From contig JBDKGS010000259.1 in NCBI GenBank assembly GCA_039798065.1, positions 1-6,270 on the forward strand: DNA of 6,270 nt. Reading direction: 5' to 3'. Below are positions 1 to 6,269 of the stretch, one piece after another. The DNA comes from UBA5070 sp039798065. Lineage in GTDB: Bacteria > Fibrobacterota > Fibrobacteria > UBA5070. A program made the position numbers and the translations under genes. Each line of letters opens with the position of its first letter. Positions within the stretch are counted from its first letter, which is position 1. The notes below the pieces were generated by a model that was given only the letters and a program-made list of their open reading frames with translations, did no database searches and was not told where the DNA came from.

Positions 1-1
1 G

Positions 2-571
2 GCACTGCTGGAAAACCACGAGTTGGCGTCGCTTCCACCGGCGGCGAACATCCTGGTGCTCGCCGATGCGGAACACGTTCGGGAGTTCCGCATCCATCTG
101 ATGGCCTACCGGTACGAGCTGGTGCCGCTGCCGACGGGGCCGGGTGCGGTCGCCAAGGCCATCGAAGCGCTCGCGATCCCCAAGGCGCGGGTGCTGATCG
201 CCGTGTCCGGTGTCGTGCTGCGCGGATTGGTGTCGGGCATGATCGAGCGGACGGGTCTGGTGGCCGTCGAGACGATGGGTTGCGCGCAGGCCATGGCTAG
301 CCTCGAATCCGGTGAATGCCAGCTGGTGGTCGCCGACCTGGATGACAATTCCTGGATGCCATTGGTCAAGCGATGCGGTGTGGTCTTTCCGATGGTGGGG
401 TTGACGGACGACCCGGAAGGACGCGTCGCGGAAACCACCGTTGCGAAACCTGTGCAGGCCCAACGGCTACTAAAGGCGATCGAGGCGGCGTTGGACGGAG
501 CTCCCGAAGGTGTGGATTCCGATTTCTGGCCGCCCTCCGGAGGTGGTGCGGATGCGGACAGGAATTGTTGA
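2..571 (+). CDS. C-terminal part of a signalling protein with a receiver-like (REC) domain, 5' partial
   Basis: The frame is open from the left edge, so the true start lies outside; a TTG at 23 is possible but nothing supports it. The visible 189 residues begin with a short alpha/beta segment (ILVLAD near 50-67), possibly a truncated or degenerate first receiver. A fuller receiver-like unit follows from about 191 to 493. In it I see a strand ending in the likely phospho-acceptor Asp (VVADLD, codon 335-337), a Thr at 404-406 after the fourth strand (MVGLTD) and the Lys-Pro pair at 446-451 (VAKP). The acidic pair that normally binds Mg2+ after the first strand is absent: VLIAVSG stands where VLVVDD is usual. 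The last 30 residues look disordered. Known family role: phosphorelay from a histidine kinase. Two receiver-like segments at a C-terminus would suit a hybrid histidine kinase, but the kinase domain is not in view. With the metal-binding pair missing it may be a pseudo-receiver. It lies 32 bases upstream of the next gene, on the same strand. Confidence 0.6.
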   Translation, partial: ALLENHELASLPPAANILVLADAEHVREFRIHLMAYRYELVPLPTGPGAVAKAIEALAIPKARVLIAVSGVVLRGLVSGMIERTGLVAVETMGCAQAMASLESGECQLVVADLDDNSWMPLVKRCGVVFPMVGLTDDPEGRVAETTVAKPVQAQRLLKAIEAALDGAPEGVDSDFWPPSGGGADADRNC

Positions 572-586
572 CCGAAACCGATGGAG

Positions 587-602
587 GCAGCTAAATAGCT
601 GC
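587..602. promoter_or_regulatory. Inverted repeat just upstream of the small ORF start
   Basis: GCAGCTAAATAGCTGC has 7-base perfect arms (587-593 and 596-602) around two bases. In RNA it would form a 6-bp stem (587-592 with 597-602) and an AAAU tetraloop. It ends one base before the ATG at 604. The only good Shine-Dalgarno-like string, GGAGG at 583-587, lies on its other side. A folded hairpin would therefore bring GGAGG close to the ATG, while unfolded the spacing is 16 bases, too long for good initiation. A dimeric repressor operator is the alternative. The repeat is seen directly; its function is inferred. Confidence 0.4.
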
Positions 603-603
603 A

Positions 604-732
604 ATGTTCGGAGAACTATCCAAAGGATTCGTTACCGCGGCCTGGATCATTTCGGCGCCGTTTTGGGTGTTGGACCTGGCCTTGGTTTACATCGCCTGGG
701 TGCTTTGGCAGATCTGGAAAGACAAACGCTGA
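604..732 (+). CDS. Small tryptophan-rich single-span membrane protein (42 aa), hypothetical
   Basis: ATG at 604 opens a 42-codon frame ending in TGA at 730-732. I do not recognise a family. The product begins MFGELSKGF, then has one continuous hydrophobic segment from about residue 9 to 38. This segment contains five Trp (14, 21, 32, 35, 38), a Pro at 19 and one acidic Asp at 24, and it ends in a charged KDKR tail. This suits a single inner-membrane helix with the basic C-terminus in the cytoplasm, by the positive-inside rule. It fills the gap between the receiver-like gene and the cellulase. Its stop overlaps the cellulase CTG start (CTGA), a layout typical of translational coupling. An in-frame TAG at 595-597 blocks any upstream start. 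Possible roles are a small regulator or a partner for export of the lipoprotein, but there is no direct evidence. It could also be a leader whose translation mainly delivers ribosomes to the cellulase start. Confidence 0.6.
   Translation: MFGELSKGFVTAAWIISAPFWVLDLALVYIAWVLWQIWKDKR
716..721 (+). promoter_or_regulatory. Shine-Dalgarno-like site deciding the CTG start of the endoglucanase
   Basis: GGAAAG lies inside the end of the small ORF, 7 bases before the CTG at 729. That spacing is ideal for ribosome binding. Together with the lipoprotein signal that begins exactly at that codon, it supports CTG 729 as the start over the far upstream in-frame ATG at 510. Confidence 0.5.
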
Positions 733-1745
733 AACGCCTGGTCGCCGGATTCGGCGTGGCGTTGCTCGCGGGTTGCGGCGGCCTGTTCCATTCCGACCCG
801 AAGCCGGTAGCCGGGGGATTGGTGGAAAAACACGGCAAGCTGAAAGTGATCGGACGGCAATTGTCCGACGCCCACGGTGTGCCCATCCAGCTGCGCGGTG
901 TGTCCTTTTTCTGGATCAACTGGCACGAGGAGAATCTCAAGAATTCCGCCGTGGAGTTCATGGTCGACAAAATGGGCGCGACCGTGGTCCGGATTCCGGT
1001 GCCCGCCTTCGAGTACGCCAAAGGCGGCGCGACCTGGGACGCCCAGATGCGTCTGATCGCCTCGTGGGTGCGCTCCAGCGGAGCCTACGTGGTCATCGAT
1101 TGGCACATGGAAGACGACCCCAACACATACCTCAAGGACGCTTCGCTGTTCTGGGACCGCACCTCGGCCTATTTCGCCGGCGATCCCCATGTGATCTACG
1201 AGATCTGCAACGAGCCAAAATATGTCAGTTGGCCCGAGATCAAGTCCTACGCCCAGAAGATCATACCCATCATCCGCAGGAACGATTCGAACACGGTGAT
1301 CATCGTGGGCACGCCGGAATGGTCTCGGCGCACCGCCCACGCCGCCGCCGACCCGCTCACCGTGGATGCCAACGGCGACAGCATCCGCAACGTGATGTAC
1401 ACCTACCACGGCTACGCCGCCACGCACGGCATGGCCGACGATCTGCGCGGGGTGCTGGAGAAGGTGCCGGTGTTCGCCACCGAATGGAGCGTTACGGAGT
1501 CTTCGGGAAATGGTCGCGTGGATTGGCAGAAATCGCGGCGCTTCGTCGAATTCCTGAACACCAATCCGTACCAGAAAGTGTCGTGGTCGCAGTGGTCGTG
1601 GGTCGACAAGAACGAGAAATCGGCGCTGCTGAAAGCCGGGAGCGGCGGACTCTCGTGGGAGCTTTCCGAAGTCGGCGACACCTGCAAAACCTGGATCAAG
1701 GAACCGGGTCGGACCGATTATCCGGATTTCATCCCCAAGAATTGA
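729..1745 (+). CDS. Lipoprotein endo-beta-1,4-glucanase, glycoside hydrolase family 5 (subfamily 2 type)
   Basis: This enzyme should hydrolyse internal beta-1,4 bonds in cellulose or related glucans with a retaining mechanism. The chosen CTG start gives 338 residues beginning MKRLVAGFGVALLAGC, a textbook lipoprotein signal: basic n-region, short hydrophobic core, lipobox LAGC with Cys16. Gly at +2 gives no inner-membrane retention signal, so an outer-membrane or surface anchor is likely. The catalytic domain spans about residues 36-325. Family hallmarks are QLRGVS (54-59), VRIP (87-90), VVIDWH (121-126), the acid/base Glu162 in YEICNEP, IIVGTPEWS (191-199), His227 and Tyr229 in TYHGYAATH, the nucleophile Glu252 in FATEWS, and WSWVDKNEKSALL (289-301). 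These segments match Bacillus Cel5A-type enzymes closely from memory. All catalytic residues are present, and no carbohydrate-binding module or dockerin is fused. The gene overlaps the upstream small ORF by 4 bases and is the last gene of its operon. Exact substrate (cellulose, beta-glucan or mannan) cannot be fixed from sequence. Confidence 0.93.
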   Translation: MKRLVAGFGVALLAGCGGLFHSDPKPVAGGLVEKHGKLKVIGRQLSDAHGVPIQLRGVSFFWINWHEENLKNSAVEFMVDKMGATVVRIPVPAFEYAKGGATWDAQMRLIASWVRSSGAYVVIDWHMEDDPNTYLKDASLFWDRTSAYFAGDPHVIYEICNEPKYVSWPEIKSYAQKIIPIIRRNDSNTVIIVGTPEWSRRTAHAAADPLTVDANGDSIRNVMYTYHGYAATHGMADDLRGVLEKVPVFATEWSVTESSGNGRVDWQKSRRFVEFLNTNPYQKVSWSQWSWVDKNEKSALLKAGSGGLSWELSEVGDTCKTWIKEPGRTDYPDFIPKN

Positions 1746-1752
1746 CGAAGAA

Positions 1753-1793
1753 ATGCTTAACAGGATCCGTCAAAGACAGATTCTGTTAAGCAT
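1753..1793. terminator. Strong hairpin between convergent genes, probable bidirectional terminator
   Basis: Arms 1753-1763 and 1783-1793 are an 11-bp perfect inverted repeat (ATGCTTAACAG / CTGTTAAGCAT). Pairing continues inward through 1764-1767 with 1779-1782 (one G-U). After one C-A mismatch come three more pairs closing an AAA loop at 1772-1774. It begins 8 bases after the cellulase stop and lies 93 bases past the stop of the large minus-strand gene, as expected for a shared terminator. There is no T-tract after it on the plus strand. On the minus strand the following bases are TTCTTCGTCAAT, moderately T-rich. The structure is seen directly; terminator function is inferred. RNA 3'-end protection or a protein-binding palindrome are alternatives. 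Confidence 0.6.
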
Positions 1794-1831
1794 CGAATCC
1801 CATGAGGTCCGGTTCGGAAGGTTGCTTCGCA

Positions 1832-1876
1832 GATCCGAAATGGCTGGCCACAGCCGCCGACAGCCGATCCGAAATG
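1832..1876. repeat. 11-bp direct repeat in the convergent intergenic region
   Basis: GATCCGAAATG occurs at 1832-1842 and again at 1866-1876, 34 bases apart start to start. Between the copies is a small hairpin, GGCTG GCCA CAGCC, at 1842-1855. This could be a remnant local duplication or a second weak termination structure for the minus-strand gene. I cannot assign a function. Confidence 0.3.
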
Positions 1877-1886
1877 AGGGAGCGGA

Positions 1887-4800
1887 CTATTCCGCCAATC
1901 GTTTCCAACCGATCTTGAACACCTGGTTGCTCCACACCAGTTGACCGTCTTCCAGGTAGTGCGTCACCACCCGGACCAGGTAGACCCCGCTGGCGACCAC
2001 CTTCATTTCGGAAATCCCGTTCCAGGCAAGCAGAGCTTCGTAGTTGCCCCTGCGGTCGGTTTCAACCAGCCCGGCATTCACCGCGTCGGCCAGCCGATCC
2101 AGTTTGAGGTTGGCGACCGACACGCCGATGTTGTCGTAGATGTAGGCGCCGCCGGTCATGGCACGGTTCAAGCGCAGAACCACGCCGGAATAGTGGCTTG
2201 TATCCTGCATGGGGGCGCTTGTGGGTGCTCCGGGTCCATTCGGCAGGACCATCCAGCCTTCGCCTGGTTTGCGCACGAAGATCTGGAAGATCGGCTCGTT
2301 GGACGGCACGCTCCATCCGTCGTAGCTGCGCACGGGGGGATTGGCTTTGATGTCGAGCCGGATGGGGTGCGGGCCCAGACGCAGCCGGATCCATGGAGCG
2401 ATGGAATCGGAACCGACCTTGGGAAGGTCGCGCACCGTGCCCCGGGTGGCCGGGGAAACCCGAATCGAATCTCCTTTGGCGAGGTGCCAGGAACTGTCGA
2501 CCAGGAACGTGGCGGCGAGTCCGTCGGATCCCACCACCTCCGATCCGACAAGACCTGTCCATGGCACCGCGGTCCCGACCATGGAAACCGAAGGTTTCCC
2601 GAAAGACAGCCAGTCCGAACCAGGATTGACGGATCCTGTCACCGGTTCGCTGAACGTGGCGTGGAGGGTGTCGGGCCGGGCGTCGGTGGTGGCGTATCTC
2701 AGCTCGGCAACGAGAAGAACGGGCGGGACCCCGTCCAGGACGGGGAACGACAGGCTGGCCGTGTCGAGATCCCAGACCGAGTACATGGTTCCCAGTTCCA
2801 GGCAATCCACGATGGGGCAGGAGGTCTTCCCGTAGGGGAATGGCGCGAGATCGAAGGACAGGATCCGTCCTGCCGAATCCGACTTCGCTTCGTCGACCGC
2901 GACATTGCGGACTTCGATTCCGGCGCCACCCGCCCAGCGGAGCGAGAATTTCCGGGTGACGGTCAACGGCGATTGGAACCGAAGCACGACGCGGTCGGCG
3001 CGACCGTCGCCGTCGGAGTCCAGCATGACGGCTTGCAAGGGACCGCGGTCGGTGCCGCGGAGCACCACGGCTCGGGCGATGGCGCCAGGAGCGTTGCCTA
3101 GGGTGTCCTTGAGGGCGCCCGATGGCGAGAATCGCAGCGAGTCCCCCGGGCCGGGCATGGAGGCATCGCCCGAGTTGTAGAGAAGGACGAGCCTTCCCTT
3201 GGCCGGGTCGCGCAGGACCGCAAGAGGTTTGGCGCCGATCCATCCATTGACGCCGGATTTTTGACGGACCATTTCCTGCCAGGATTCGTAGCCCGCGGCC
3301 ACGGCTTCGCTCCACGGGATCAAGACGGAATCTGTCACCGCTCCGTAGCGGAGTTCGGCCGACAAGGGGACGGGCGCGACGCGGTCGGCGATGGGGAAGG
3401 GCAGCTCGGAGCGGCCGTCCCAGGCGAGGATGCCGCGCGAGAGCGGCCCGGACGTCGTCAGGGGCGCCACCCCGGCCGGGAACACCCAGGTGCCGTGGAG
3501 CGAATCGTCGGAAATCGTCAATTGCGCCGACGCGAAGGAGACCGCCGCATCGGAGGTGGGCCACCAGGCCGATACCGAGCTGTTGGGGCGCCACGGATGC
3601 GCGAAGTACACGTCAAGGTGGTCGACGGAGCCGTTGCCATCGAGGTCGGACCAGTAGGCCGAATCGGGCGGACGCGAGGTCGAGACGAGCAGGAAACTGT
3701 CGGTGGCGAAGAGGCTGTCGGCGACGCCCCTGACCAGGGCGCCTTTGGGGATGGTCAGCGCGGCCCGGACCAGGATCTTGGCCGTGCCCCCCACGAGATC
3801 CACCCAATCGACCGCGAAGCTGTCGATCGGCGATCCGATCTGGATGGATGGATCGGCGGACGAAAGCGAGACGCGCGCCGTGCATGCGGTGCAGATGCCG
3901 TTTTTTGTCCATGCCGACAGATAGACGGATCTTGTCGAGAGGACTTCCAGCGTGATCTGGTCGATGTCGACACCCGCCGAATCGACGAAACGCAGCCGCA
4001 ACGCCCTTGTGGTCGCAGGCAATCGAGCCGAATCCCAGAGCGAATCGGAACGGGCGAACAAGGATGTGGCAGCCAAGCCGTGGGAGGTCACCCATACCGT
4101 CGCCTCTCCGCCCGAAAGGGTTGTGGAGCCGACGGGAGCACCGCCTGCCGTGGCGGAATAGACGATCCCAGGGATCGACGGCAGCGACACTTCCCGGTCG
4201 CAGGTGACGCAGGTGTCGAAAACCGGCGCGACGCGGAGCATGAGCTTGCGAGGGATGGTGGCTTCCAATTCGATGGAAGGTACCGCCGCACCCGACGAGT
4301 CCAACCAAGCGAGGATCGGGGCCTTGAAGACCACGGGTTCCATCACCGCGGCAGCGGACGAGTCGGCGAGTACGGACAGAATTTGACCACTTTCGACCGG
4401 AGCCGTTCCGGTCACCCAGAACGACGCCTTGCCCGCGACCAGTCGCAAGCTGGAGAGAGTCGCGCCACCCGCGGTGGCGCCGAAGGCAAGCCCCGTTGTG
4501 CCCGATAGAAGCACCGTGTCGGTGCAGGTGTTGCATGGCGCGCCACCGGCCAGCGCTTGGAGCCAGATTCTGACGGAGGTGCGGACGTCGCGCTGGAAGC
4601 CCGTTCCGGGAACGATGGGGGAGCCCAGGGAGTCGACGTACCGCAAGCCTCGCAAAGTGAATGTGATTCCGGGGTAGGTGTCGACGGTGTCGGTTCCTGT
4701 CAGGCTGGTGCGCAGCGTGTAGGTGCCGGCCGCGTCGCCGCGTACCCAGAAGCGACGGGCCTTGCCGTTTTTGCCGGTCATGAGGGTGTCGGTCGGCAGA

Positions 4801-6269
4801 ATGGGCGAGGTCAGCAGGCTGTCGCGGAAGAATGCGATCCCGGGAACGGGCACGAGCAGGAACGCAACCGAGTTGGAGTCGATCTTTCCGCTCGATCGCG
4901 AGACGACGGAAACCGGCAGCTGGCTTCCCACGATGCCCGAATAGGCGGGCTTTGTCAGGAATTCCGGCTTGGCGAGCATGGGGATGGTGAAGGTGATGGT
5001 GCGCGCGCGCGCGGTGTCGCTTCCGGCGCCCGGCAGGATGCGGAAGGTGTACAGGCCTGGTGCGAGGCCCGTCATCGCCGTGGTGTCGATGGAAGCGCGA
5101 GTCATCGAGGGTTCGACCACGATGCCGCCAAAGAACATGCCTGCGGGGAAGGTGATGGCCGGTGTGGCCGTGGGGCCCGAGAGGACGAAGCGGCCTACCG
5201 TTTTCTGTCGCTTGCTCGTGCGTGCGCAACCCTGGCCTTGGCTCTGCGAAACGAAGAGATCGAAACCGACGCGTTGTCCTCCCAGGAGGGTGTCGACCAC
5301 CTGGAACGCGGGAAGATTTCGCAAGTTCAAGGAAGTGGTGATCTTCATGTGGGACTGGCTGGTGTGGCGCTCGCAGAAGAAGAAGTCGAAGGGATAGGTG
5401 TTGCCTTCCACGAGATTCAGCCGATCGAGATTCACCGATCCGCTCTGGGCACCATGAACGCCACCGAGGTCCACGACCAATTGCCGGTTGATGAATACCC
5501 AGACGTCGTCGTCGCCGGTGAAGTCGAATTTCTGGCCTTTGTGGTAATCGAAAAGCGCATGGCTTTCCAGGCAGAAGTGGAAGTTGTGCGGTTGGTTGTC
5601 GTCGGCGGTGGCCATGTTGCGGCGGGGATTGGGAGAGCCGTCGGCCAAGGTCGTGAAGTCGTCGATGGGGAAGTAGTAGGAGTCGTCGTAGACGTAGTTG
5701 CCAGTGGAGGCCTGGAGACTCAACGGGATGTCGCGACAGGTGGTGGAATTCACCGCGGGTACATCGTGGAACCATTGGTAGATGGTCTGGTTCTGGAAGG
5801 TGTCGATGGCGCTTGGCTGCGGGGTCCCGTCGGCGCCGAGGGTGGTCAGTACCATGCCCTTCGCGCCGTTTCCGGTGGAGTGTTCGAAGGCGGGATGGGT
5901 CGCATCAAAGTCGCGGACCGTCGCGGCGAGCAGGGTGATTTCGCACAATCCCAGCTCTCCCGTGTAGGCGCTTCGCACGGTGGGAACACCGGTGCCAGCC
6001 GCCGTGGTCACCCAGATGGTGTCGCTGGAGGCGAAGGCGGTTGTGAAGTCGATGGGTGCGGCGCTTGCAAATCCCGCGGCGCCCAGAATTTGTCCGGTCG
6101 TGGCGTTCTTGAACACCGCCGAAGGAACGCGGTCGAGGTATTGGATTCGGTACCAGCCACAATACGAAGGATCGACCTTCATGGACAGATCTTGTCCGCC
6201 ATTTTGGAACAGAGGCCGTTGGATTGGAGCGGTGCCCGCCCACGGATTGTAGAGCATGACCGTCTTCAT
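1887..6269 (-). CDS. Large surface protein: fibro-slime domain plus Ig-like repeat modules, probably 5' partial
   Basis: At least 1460 residues, TAG stop at 1887-1889; residue numbers count from the ATG at the right edge. There is no signal peptide at that ATG and the frame reaches the edge, so the real start is probably upstream. Residues 1-110 form a beta-rich aromatic module (LYNPW, YCGWY), perhaps carbohydrate-binding. Residues 117-315 are the fibro-slime domain, related to PA14: RDFDATHP, DDSYYFPID, NFHFCLE, the probable Ca-binding GDDDVWVFIN (252-261), VVDLGGVH and FDFFFCERH. A beta-sandwich linker (320-435) and four Ig-like repeats (about 438-865) follow, the last three each with a CxxC. 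Then come two modules with a DxDxDGxxD-type acidic loop followed by a SEPV/SEAV Ig-like strand pattern (870-1295). The C-terminus (about 1300-1460) resembles FlgD-type or type IX secretion tail domains (LLAWNG, VVASGVYLVRVV). The family occurs in Fibrobacterota surface proteins implicated in cellulose adhesion. Inferred role: exported carbohydrate or matrix-binding adhesin. No hydrolase catalytic motif was recognised. Confidence 0.88.
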   Translation of the reverse strand: MKTVMLYNPWAGTAPIQRPLFQNGGQDLSMKVDPSYCGWYRIQYLDRVPSAVFKNATTGQILGAAGFASAAPIDFTTAFASSDTIWVTTAAGTGVPTVRSAYTGELGLCEITLLAATVRDFDATHPAFEHSTGNGAKGMVLTTLGADGTPQPSAIDTFQNQTIYQWFHDVPAVNSTTCRDIPLSLQASTGNYVYDDSYYFPIDDFTTLADGSPNPRRNMATADDNQPHNFHFCLESHALFDYHKGQKFDFTGDDDVWVFINRQLVVDLGGVHGAQSGSVNLDRLNLVEGNTYPFDFFFCERHTSQSHMKITTSLNLRNLPAFQVVDTLLGGQRVGFDLFVSQSQGQGCARTSKRQKTVGRFVLSGPTATPAITFPAGMFFGGIVVEPSMTRASIDTTAMTGLAPGLYTFRILPGAGSDTARARTITFTIPMLAKPEFLTKPAYSGIVGSQLPVSVVSRSSGKIDSNSVAFLLVPVPGIAFFRDSLLTSPILPTDTLMTGKNGKARRFWVRGDAAGTYTLRTSLTGTDTVDTYPGITFTLRGLRYVDSLGSPIVPGTGFQRDVRTSVRIWLQALAGGAPCNTCTDTVLLSGTTGLAFGATAGGATLSSLRLVAGKASFWVTGTAPVESGQILSVLADSSAAAVMEPVVFKAPILAWLDSSGAAVPSIELEATIPRKLMLRVAPVFDTCVTCDREVSLPSIPGIVYSATAGGAPVGSTTLSGGEATVWVTSHGLAATSLFARSDSLWDSARLPATTRALRLRFVDSAGVDIDQITLEVLSTRSVYLSAWTKNGICTACTARVSLSSADPSIQIGSPIDSFAVDWVDLVGGTAKILVRAALTIPKGALVRGVADSLFATDSFLLVSTSRPPDSAYWSDLDGNGSVDHLDVYFAHPWRPNSSVSAWWPTSDAAVSFASAQLTISDDSLHGTWVFPAGVAPLTTSGPLSRGILAWDGRSELPFPIADRVAPVPLSAELRYGAVTDSVLIPWSEAVAAGYESWQEMVRQKSGVNGWIGAKPLAVLRDPAKGRLVLLYNSGDASMPGPGDSLRFSPSGALKDTLGNAPGAIARAVVLRGTDRGPLQAVMLDSDGDGRADRVVLRFQSPLTVTRKFSLRWAGGAGIEVRNVAVDEAKSDSAGRILSFDLAPFPYGKTSCPIVDCLELGTMYSVWDLDTASLSFPVLDGVPPVLLVAELRYATTDARPDTLHATFSEPVTGSVNPGSDWLSFGKPSVSMVGTAVPWTGLVGSEVVGSDGLAATFLVDSSWHLAKGDSIRVSPATRGTVRDLPKVGSDSIAPWIRLRLGPHPIRLDIKANPPVRSYDGWSVPSNEPIFQIFVRKPGEGWMVLPNGPGAPTSAPMQDTSHYSGVVLRLNRAMTGGAYIYDNIGVSVANLKLDRLADAVNAGLVETDRRGNYEALLAWNGISEMKVVASGVYLVRVVTHYLEDGQLVWSNQVFKIGWKRLAE
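2385..3662 (-). repeat. Two tandem ~210-residue modules with acidic Ca-binding-like loop and SEPV Ig-like strand pattern
   Basis: Unit 1 covers roughly residues 870-1078 and unit 2 roughly 1079-1295. Each opens with an acidic loop: DLDGNGSVD from Asp875 and DSDGDGRAD from Asp1084. Both then carry matching landmarks: VAPVPLSAELRY against VPPVLLVAELRY, SEAV (987-990) against SEPV (1207-1210), and PGDSLRFSP against KGDSIRVSP. The loops fit the DxDxDGxxD calcium pattern seen in EF-hand-like and thrombospondin type 3 repeats. The SEPV pattern resembles bacterial Ig-like modules of the SbsA/Big_5 sort. Boundaries are approximate. Calcium binding is inferred. Confidence 0.7.
3675..4649 (-). repeat. 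Three tandem ~107-residue Ig-like repeats each carrying one CxxC
   Basis: Units span about residues 541-650, 651-758 and 759-865. Each starts with a related strand (LRYVDSLG, LAWLDSSG, LRFVDSAG). About 35 residues in, each has a CxxC: Cys579/582, Cys687/690 and Cys793/796, spaced 108 and 106 residues apart. Units 1 and 2 also share ATAGGA (598-603 and 706-711). All three have a late strand such as KASFWVT, EATVWVT or AKILVRA. A region at 438-540 ends in KARRFWVR and looks like a fourth, diverged unit without cysteines. In an exported protein the CxxC pairs most likely form tight disulfides. Confidence 0.75.

Noticed and set aside
510..728. Upstream extension of the GH5 gene to ATG 510 (411-residue version)
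   Set aside because: The added 73 residues are arginine-rich and unlike an export signal, overlap both the receiver-like gene and the small ORF, and bury the lipoprotein signal inside the protein.
687..1789. Frames overlapping the GH5 gene on either strand (687-1427 minus, 773-1789 plus)
   Set aside because: Their translations lack any recognisable motif, while the GH5 frame has every catalytic hallmark.
1842..1855. GGCTG-GCCA-CAGCC hairpin as a separate terminator for the minus-strand gene
   Set aside because: Only a 5-bp stem with three T bases after it on the minus strand; too weak to call apart from the much stronger hairpin at 1753-1793.
1753..1944. Plus-strand 63-codon frame in the convergent gap
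   Set aside because: Its start lies within the strong hairpin, it runs antisense into the adhesin gene, and its composition is not protein-like; no ribosome site was seen.
3619..3645. Acidic loop DLDGNGSVD considered as a dockerin
   Set aside because: A dockerin needs two paired calcium repeats about 22-35 residues apart; here the second loop is about 209 residues away, so no dockerin is present.
1941..4508. Long plus-strand frames opposite the adhesin gene (for example 1941-3101 and 3261-4508)
   Set aside because: They are rich in Gly, Arg, His and Asp without domain patterns, as expected for antisense shadows of GC-rich coding sequence.
3613..5775. 720-codon minus-strand frame overlapping the adhesin gene
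   Set aside because: Arg, His and Pro-rich low-information translation in another frame of a gene with clear domains; a shadow.
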